Source: Acetofilamentum sp. (lineage in GTDB: Bacteria > Bacteroidota > Bacteroidia > Bacteroidales > JAFGXI01). From it: a DNA stretch of 9,672 bases. The stretch lies in NCBI GenBank assembly GCA_020720565.1, contig DYOK01000009.1, forward strand, positions 15,038-24,709. The letters are read 5' to 3'. The notes under the pieces were generated by a model, which was not told the origin of the DNA, made no database searches, and worked only from the letters and a program-made list of their open reading frames with translations. Shown here in pieces: positions 6,784 to 9,672 of the stretch (position 1 is the first letter of the stretch; each line of letters opens with the position of its first letter). Made by a program: the position numbers and the translations under genes.

Positions 6784-7851
6784 ATGTCCAATTACAACCG
6801 ATTTAAGAAAGATTCCATAGGCTTATCGCCCTATGCCATTAAGTTTCGAGGTTTACAACGCACCGAACAAACACAAATTCGCCTGACATACTACCTCAAT
6901 CAAGAGATAGAGGAATTGGAGATTACGCAAATCGACGAAGCATTACCGTACCTTAAACGCGAAGGTTGGGTTTGGGTCAATATCGACGGCTTACACGACG
7001 AGGCATTAATGCAGAAAATAAGCGATGTTTTTAACATTAACCCGATGATGATGTCGGATATTATGCAAACCGAAGCCAGACCTAGAGTGTATGAATTAGA
7101 CGACGATGTGCTGATTACCTCGAAAATGGTCGAAGACGAATCAATATCGGGCATTCAGCTTACAGCAGAGAATTTGTCAATAATTTTAAAAAAGAAATTG
7201 GTTTTGACATTTCAGGAGCACATTGGAGATGTGTTTGACCCTGTAAGAGAACGCATTCGAAAACATTCACAAAGGTTTTCAGATTTAGGCTCGGCGTATC
7301 TGATTTTTACGCTTCTCGATATTGTGATTGACCATTACAACTACATTTTGAGTGAACTGGGCGAAAGAATCGAATCGAACGAAGAACAGCTTTCTGGTGT
7401 GGCGAAAAAATCGGTATTAATGAGAATCAATCGCTTTAAAAAGGATATTATCTTTTTAAGACGTGCCATACGCCCCACACGAGATATGGTCATCAATCTT
7501 CTCAAGTTAGATTCTGAAGTACTTCCCGACGAGATTAGAGTGCACTACCGTGAGCTACTCGATAACATTAACAATGCTTACGAATCCATCGAAAGCTATT
7601 CCGAGGTTCTTAACGATCAGTTTAATACATTTAATACCCACTTGAACAACCGACTAAACGATGTGATTAAATTCTTGACCATGTTTTCGACCGTGTTTAT
7701 ACCCGCCACTTTTATAGCTGGAGTTTATGGCACCAATTTCGACCACATTCCAGAGTTGCACTGGCGATATGGATACTTTGCCATGTGGGCACTGATGATT
7801 GTCGTTGTATTGGGAATGCTCTGGTACTTTAAACGCAAAAAATGGATGTAA
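6784..7851 (+). CDS. corA: CorA-family magnesium/cobalt transporter (GTN variant)
   Basis: Divalent cation channel of the inner membrane, expected to be a homopentamer. The 355-aa protein has the usual plan: a large cytoplasmic alpha/beta domain (about 1-200), long helices with charged and coiled-coil-like sequence (about 200-295), then two membrane helices at about 296-314 and 330-348 and a basic tail (KRKKWM). The signature between the helices reads YGTNF with GTN at 316-318, where classical CorA has YGMNF, followed by the conserved PELHWRYGY. Thr for Met in this selectivity loop may alter ion preference, and ZntB-like relatives also vary here, so the Mg/Co assignment is less firm than the family. 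It lies 48 bp after mtaB. The intergenic stretch has no recognisable terminator or promoter. Confidence 0.9.
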   Translation: MSNYNRFKKDSIGLSPYAIKFRGLQRTEQTQIRLTYYLNQEIEELEITQIDEALPYLKREGWVWVNIDGLHDEALMQKISDVFNINPMMMSDIMQTEARPRVYELDDDVLITSKMVEDESISGIQLTAENLSIILKKKLVLTFQEHIGDVFDPVRERIRKHSQRFSDLGSAYLIFTLLDIVIDHYNYILSELGERIESNEEQLSGVAKKSVLMRINRFKKDIIFLRRAIRPTRDMVINLLKLDSEVLPDEIRVHYRELLDNINNAYESIESYSEVLNDQFNTFNTHLNNRLNDVIKFLTMFSTVFIPATFIAGVYGTNFDHIPELHWRYGYFAMWALMIVVVLGMLWYFKRKKWM

Positions 7852-7859
7852 TCTATGAA

Positions 7860-7877
7860 TTATGATTTTTGAATTAT
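7860..7877. repeat. 18-bp direct repeat, left copy
   Basis: TTATGATTTTTGAATTAT occurs here and, identically, at 8520-8537, one copy on each side of the parDE segment. The word belongs to the GAATTATGAATT-type AT-rich filler between genes, so it need not be a target-site duplication. Confidence 0.6.
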
Positions 7878-7886
7878 AATTTATGA

Positions 7887-7901
7887 GTTGTGTGGGGTTA
7901 T
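7887..7901 (+). repeat. Left inverted repeat of the parDE segment
   Basis: GTTGTGTGGGGTTAT is the reverse complement, at 14 of 15 positions, of ATAACCCCACATAAC at 8492-8506. The last 11 bp (TGTGGGGTTAT) match perfectly. It starts with GTTGTGT, close to the integron R' box GTTRRRY, and lies just outside the parDE promoter. Compare the right end at 8492-8524. Confidence 0.7.
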
Positions 7902-7912
7902 AAAAAACTAAA

Positions 7913-7944
7913 CTTGAAAAATTTACCAAATTTTGGTATATTTG
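7913..7944 (+). promoter_or_regulatory. parDE promoter with operator palindrome
   Basis: A TTG -33 element (7914-7916) and the -7 box TATATTTG (7937-7944) are separated by 20 bp, a complete match to the Bacteroidota promoter pattern. Between them, overlapping the first two bases of the -7 box, lies the perfect palindrome TACCAAA-T-TTTGGTA (7924-7938). ParD-type antitoxins repress their own operon through ribbon-helix-helix dimers, so this is the likely operator. The parD ATG follows 13 bp after the -7 box. Confidence 0.72.
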
Positions 7945-7957
7945 AAGAAAAAATATT

Positions 7958-8203
7958 ATGAATAGAAATACTTCAATATCATTAGGTTCTCATTTTGATG
8001 AGTTTGTTCAAGGAACAATTACAACTGGAAGATACAACAATGCAAGTGAAGTCATTCGTGCTGGCTTGAGACTTTTAGAAGAAGAAGAAAATAAAGTTAT
8101 TGCATTAAAAGAAGCTATAAAAGTTGGTCTTGAAAGTGGAATAGCTTATGATTTTAATCCTCAAAATTTTCTTGAACAGTTGAAGACTAGGAAGAATGAC
8201 TAA
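7958..8203 (+). CDS. parD: ParD-family ribbon-helix-helix antitoxin
   Basis: Antitoxin of 81 aa that should bind and neutralise the ParE toxin encoded by the next gene and repress the shared promoter. The N-terminal ribbon strand TSISLGSHFDEFV (5-17) leads into the RHH helices with RYNNASEVIRAGLRLLEEEE (25-44), the hallmark of ParD/CopG antitoxins. The C-terminal half (KEAIKVGLESG...FLEQLK, 51-76) is the usual toxin-binding segment. The reading frame overlaps parE by 8 bp, which supports coupled translation. The gene is nearly free of CG dinucleotides, unlike the resident genes around it, which suggests acquisition. Confidence 0.93.
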   Translation: MNRNTSISLGSHFDEFVQGTITTGRYNNASEVIRAGLRLLEEEENKVIALKEAIKVGLESGIAYDFNPQNFLEQLKTRKND

Positions 8204-8495
8204 TTATATTCTTACAGAAAAAGCGATTGAAGACTTGACTACTATTTGGGATTATACTTGTGAAATATGGTCTATTAATCAAGCAGAAATTTATTATAAC
8301 TTACTTGTTGATAGTTTTATAAATATTTCAACCAATACTAATTTGGGCAAAAATTATCCAGAAATTTCACCAGAAATTAAAGGTTGTAAAGTTGGAAAAC
8401 ACATTGTTTTTTATCTCATTCAAGAAAATCGCACATTGATAATTAGGATTCTTCACGAACAAATGGATTTAAAAAATAGAATCGATGAAAAATAA
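8196..8495 (+). CDS. parE: ParE-family toxin (RelE/ParE superfamily)
   Basis: Toxin of 99 aa. The family pattern is clear: YILTEKAIEDLTTIWDYT (4-21), then W and QAEIYYNLL (29-37), G51 before the central strand, the strand pair KVGKHIVFYLI (65-75) and the closing IIRILHEQMDL (82-92). ParE members studied so far poison DNA gyrase, whereas RelE cousins cleave mRNA; the IWDYT, HIVFY and RILHEQMD motifs place this one on the ParE side, but no target was tested. Length and ends are intact, so it is probably functional. The ATG lies 8 bp inside parD. The TAA stop (8493-8495) lies inside the right inverted repeat, so gene and boundary element are packed together, as in small mobile cassettes. Confidence 0.92.
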   Translation: MTNYILTEKAIEDLTTIWDYTCEIWSINQAEIYYNLLVDSFINISTNTNLGKNYPEISPEIKGCKVGKHIVFYLIQENRTLIIRILHEQMDLKNRIDEK

Positions 8496-8524
8496 CCCCA
8501 CATAACAAGCGGTCGACCGTTATG
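8492..8524. repeat. Right inverted repeat and attC-like palindrome after parE
   Basis: ATAACCCCACATAAC (8492-8506) is the partner of 7887-7901. It runs into CATAAC (8501-8506), AAGC, GGTCGACC (8511-8518) and GTTATG (8519-8524): a palindrome whose arms pair completely except for a 4-base AAGC bulge on one side. Outer RYYYAAC-like and GTTRRRY-like boxes, an inner paired part and an extrahelical bulge are attC features. It is far shorter than the usual attC (about 55-60 bp or more) and the boxes match imperfectly (ACATAAC, GTTATGA), so this is a resemblance only. Confidence 0.5.
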
Positions 8525-8537
8525 ATTTTTGAATTAT
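8520..8537. repeat. 18-bp direct repeat, right copy
   Basis: Identical to 7860-7877. It starts at the presumed right recombination point (G8519/T8520) and overlaps the start of the hairpin repeat that follows. Confidence 0.6.
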
Positions 8538-8581
8538 GAACCTGTCAACCTTCGGTAGATAAATCTATCGCCAGATAGATT
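8531..8581. repeat. Dispersed hairpin repeat, copy 2 (no insert)
   Basis: The first 39 bases match 3606-3644 with one mismatch. The 3' end is a compact hairpin, AATCTATC (8562-8569), loop GCCA, GATAGATT (8574-8581). This looks like the simpler form; copy 1 has 40 more bases in the loop. It lies between parE and the polyprenyl synthase gene. No T-run follows the stem, so terminator function is doubtful. Confidence 0.75.
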
Positions 8582-8606
8582 AAAAATGCAAGATTAAAGA
8601 TTTAAG

Positions 8607-8634
8607 ACTAATCACCACAAACTAATCACTACAA
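8607..8634. repeat. Two-copy 14-bp tandem repeat
   Basis: ACTAATCACCACAA (8607-8620) is followed directly by ACTAATCACTACAA (8621-8634), 13/14 identical. It lies 60-90 bp before the polyprenyl synthase start. A 10-bp palindrome GAAAATTTTC is at 8651-8660. No exact TAnnTTTG box is found between here and the start; TAACTTGC at 8663-8670 is a poor match. Confidence 0.5.
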
Positions 8635-8695
8635 ACTTAAATCCCCTATTGAAAATTTTCGCTAACTTGCAAGGCCAATTCATAACAATAAATGC

Positions 8696-9670
8696 ATGTC
8701 ATCTATCGATCAAATAAAAGCCCCCATTCAGTCAGAACTTAAAGCTTTCGAAAAGTTTTTTAACGATTCGGTCAAAAGCGATGTGATGCTTCTGAACTTA
8801 ATTACGAAATATGTCATTAAGCGAAAAGGCAAGCAAATGCGACCAATTTTTGTGTTTCTATCGGCCAATTTATTTGACAAAAGCAATCAAGCTACACACC
8901 ATGGTGCTGCACTTATAGAACTGATGCATACCGCCACCCTTATACACGACGACGTGGTCGATAACTCGAATCAGCGACGCGGTTTTTTTTCGGTCAATGC
9001 CTTATGGAAGAACAAAATTGCCGTGCTTTTGGGCGATTTTCTGCTGTCGAAAGGATTGCTTTTAGCGGTTAATAACGGACACTACGACTTACTACAAATT
9101 GTTTCGAAAGCCGTTGAACAAATGAGCGAAGGCGAACTTTTGCAAATTGAACAAACCCGAAAACTGAACATTACCGAAGCGGTTTATTACGAAATTATCA
9201 GAAAAAAAACAGCTGTATTACTGGCATCGTGTGCCGCAGTTGGTGCAAAATCGGTTGGTGCAGAGCCTTCGAAGGTGGAACAAATGTGGCAAATGGGTCA
9301 AGATTTGGGTATGGCGTTTCAAATAAAAGACGATTTATTCGATTACGATGCCCACAACAATACAGGAAAACCATCGGGCAACGACATACAGGAGAAAAAA
9401 ATGACTTTGCCGTTGATTTATGCCCTTTCTAAAGCCGATTCGTCGAAAGCTAAAAGCATCAAAAAAATTATCAATCAAAAAGTCAAAACACAGGCACAAG
9501 TGCAAGAAGTCGTCGATTTTGTTAAAATACAAGGCGGCATGCAATATGCATCGGAACGGATGAACGAATTTAAAACCAAAGCTATCGATACCTTACAAAC
9601 TTTCCCCGAATCGGAATATAAAACAGCCCTTATGGCATTGATTCAATACACCATCGAACGAAACAAATAG
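8696..9670 (+). CDS. Long-chain polyprenyl diphosphate synthase (IspB-like)
   Basis: Condenses isopentenyl diphosphate onto an allylic starter to build an all-trans polyprenyl diphosphate, in this phylum most likely the menaquinone side chain. The 324-aa length is normal. Visible motifs are KGKQMRP (44-50, IPP binding), the first Asp-rich motif DDVVD at 85-89 followed by Arg94-Arg95, KKT at 170-172, and the second Asp-rich motif KDDLFD at 211-216 followed by TGKPSGND. The residue five positions before the first motif is Ala80 within HTATLIHDD, small rather than aromatic, which fits a long-chain enzyme. Exact chain length (C30 to C40) cannot be read from the sequence. Of two nearby ATGs (8692, 8696) only 8696 is in frame. 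The gene is complete and ends 2 bp before the window edge. Confidence 0.93.
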   Translation: MSSIDQIKAPIQSELKAFEKFFNDSVKSDVMLLNLITKYVIKRKGKQMRPIFVFLSANLFDKSNQATHHGAALIELMHTATLIHDDVVDNSNQRRGFFSVNALWKNKIAVLLGDFLLSKGLLLAVNNGHYDLLQIVSKAVEQMSEGELLQIEQTRKLNITEAVYYEIIRKKTAVLLASCAAVGAKSVGAEPSKVEQMWQMGQDLGMAFQIKDDLFDYDAHNNTGKPSGNDIQEKKMTLPLIYALSKADSSKAKSIKKIINQKVKTQAQVQEVVDFVKIQGGMQYASERMNEFKTKAIDTLQTFPESEYKTALMALIQYTIERNK

Positions 9671-9672
9671 CA

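Noticed and set aside
7654..7929. Minus-strand open frame across the corA 3' end and the parDE leader
   Set aside because: It is antisense to the conserved CorA membrane domain, so its translation is a shadow.
7887..8506. parDE segment as a MITE or composite IS with 15-bp terminal inverted repeats
   Set aside because: No target duplication directly abuts the repeats and no transposase is present; the right end continues as a paired structure beyond the inverted repeat. The cassette reading explains more, though a decayed element remains possible.
8663..8670. TAACTTGC as the -7 box of the polyprenyl synthase promoter
   Set aside because: It deviates from TAnnTTTG at two fixed positions and has no -33 partner at proper spacing.

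Overview
The window looks like a chromosomal segment of a low-GC Bacteroidota bacterium, probably free-living or from the Bacteroidales/Marinilabiliales/Flavobacteriales range; the genus cannot be read from it. The reasons are a type IX secretion system plug (DUF5103) protein, several TAnnTTTG-type -7 promoter boxes, little Shine-Dalgarno sequence before starts, and the pyrE/SRPBCC/Nudix neighbourhood I know from this phylum. Resident genes are unusually rich in TCG/CGA words (TTCGA, TCGAA) for such AT-rich DNA. I see no rRNA, tRNA, CRISPR array or transposase.

Layout. Bases 2-2880 form a leftward cluster: pyrE (pyrimidine synthesis), a small SRPBCC protein 4 bp behind it, then after an 83-bp gap with a C6/G6 hairpin, elbB and an AI-2E-family membrane protein joined by a TAATG stop/start overlap. 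Divergent from pyrE is a Nudix hydrolase (best start 3002). Bases 3608-3840 are a convergent gap holding a hairpin repeat with a GC-rich insert. A secreted T9SS plug protein (3841-5133, minus) is divergent from mtaB (tRNA ms2t6A37 methylthiotransferase), which is followed 48 bp later by corA (Mg/Co transport). Then comes a parDE toxin-antitoxin pair, a second copy of the hairpin repeat, and a long-chain polyprenyl diphosphate synthase that probably makes the menaquinone side chain.

Most genes are ordinary housekeeping genes. The part that stands out is 7887-8524. The parDE pair has its own promoter and a perfect 15-bp palindrome as probable operator, has about one ninth of the CG density of neighbouring corA, and is bounded by 15-bp inverted repeats (14/15). 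If the segment were excised at its two GTT positions, its joined ends would form a 42-nt imperfect hairpin with a 4-nt bulge, which resembles an integron attC site, and the left-over flanks would form a continuous stretch of the local AT-rich repeat. My reading is a solitary toxin-antitoxin cassette inserted into intergenic repeat DNA. This is an inference from the sequence and has not been demonstrated.
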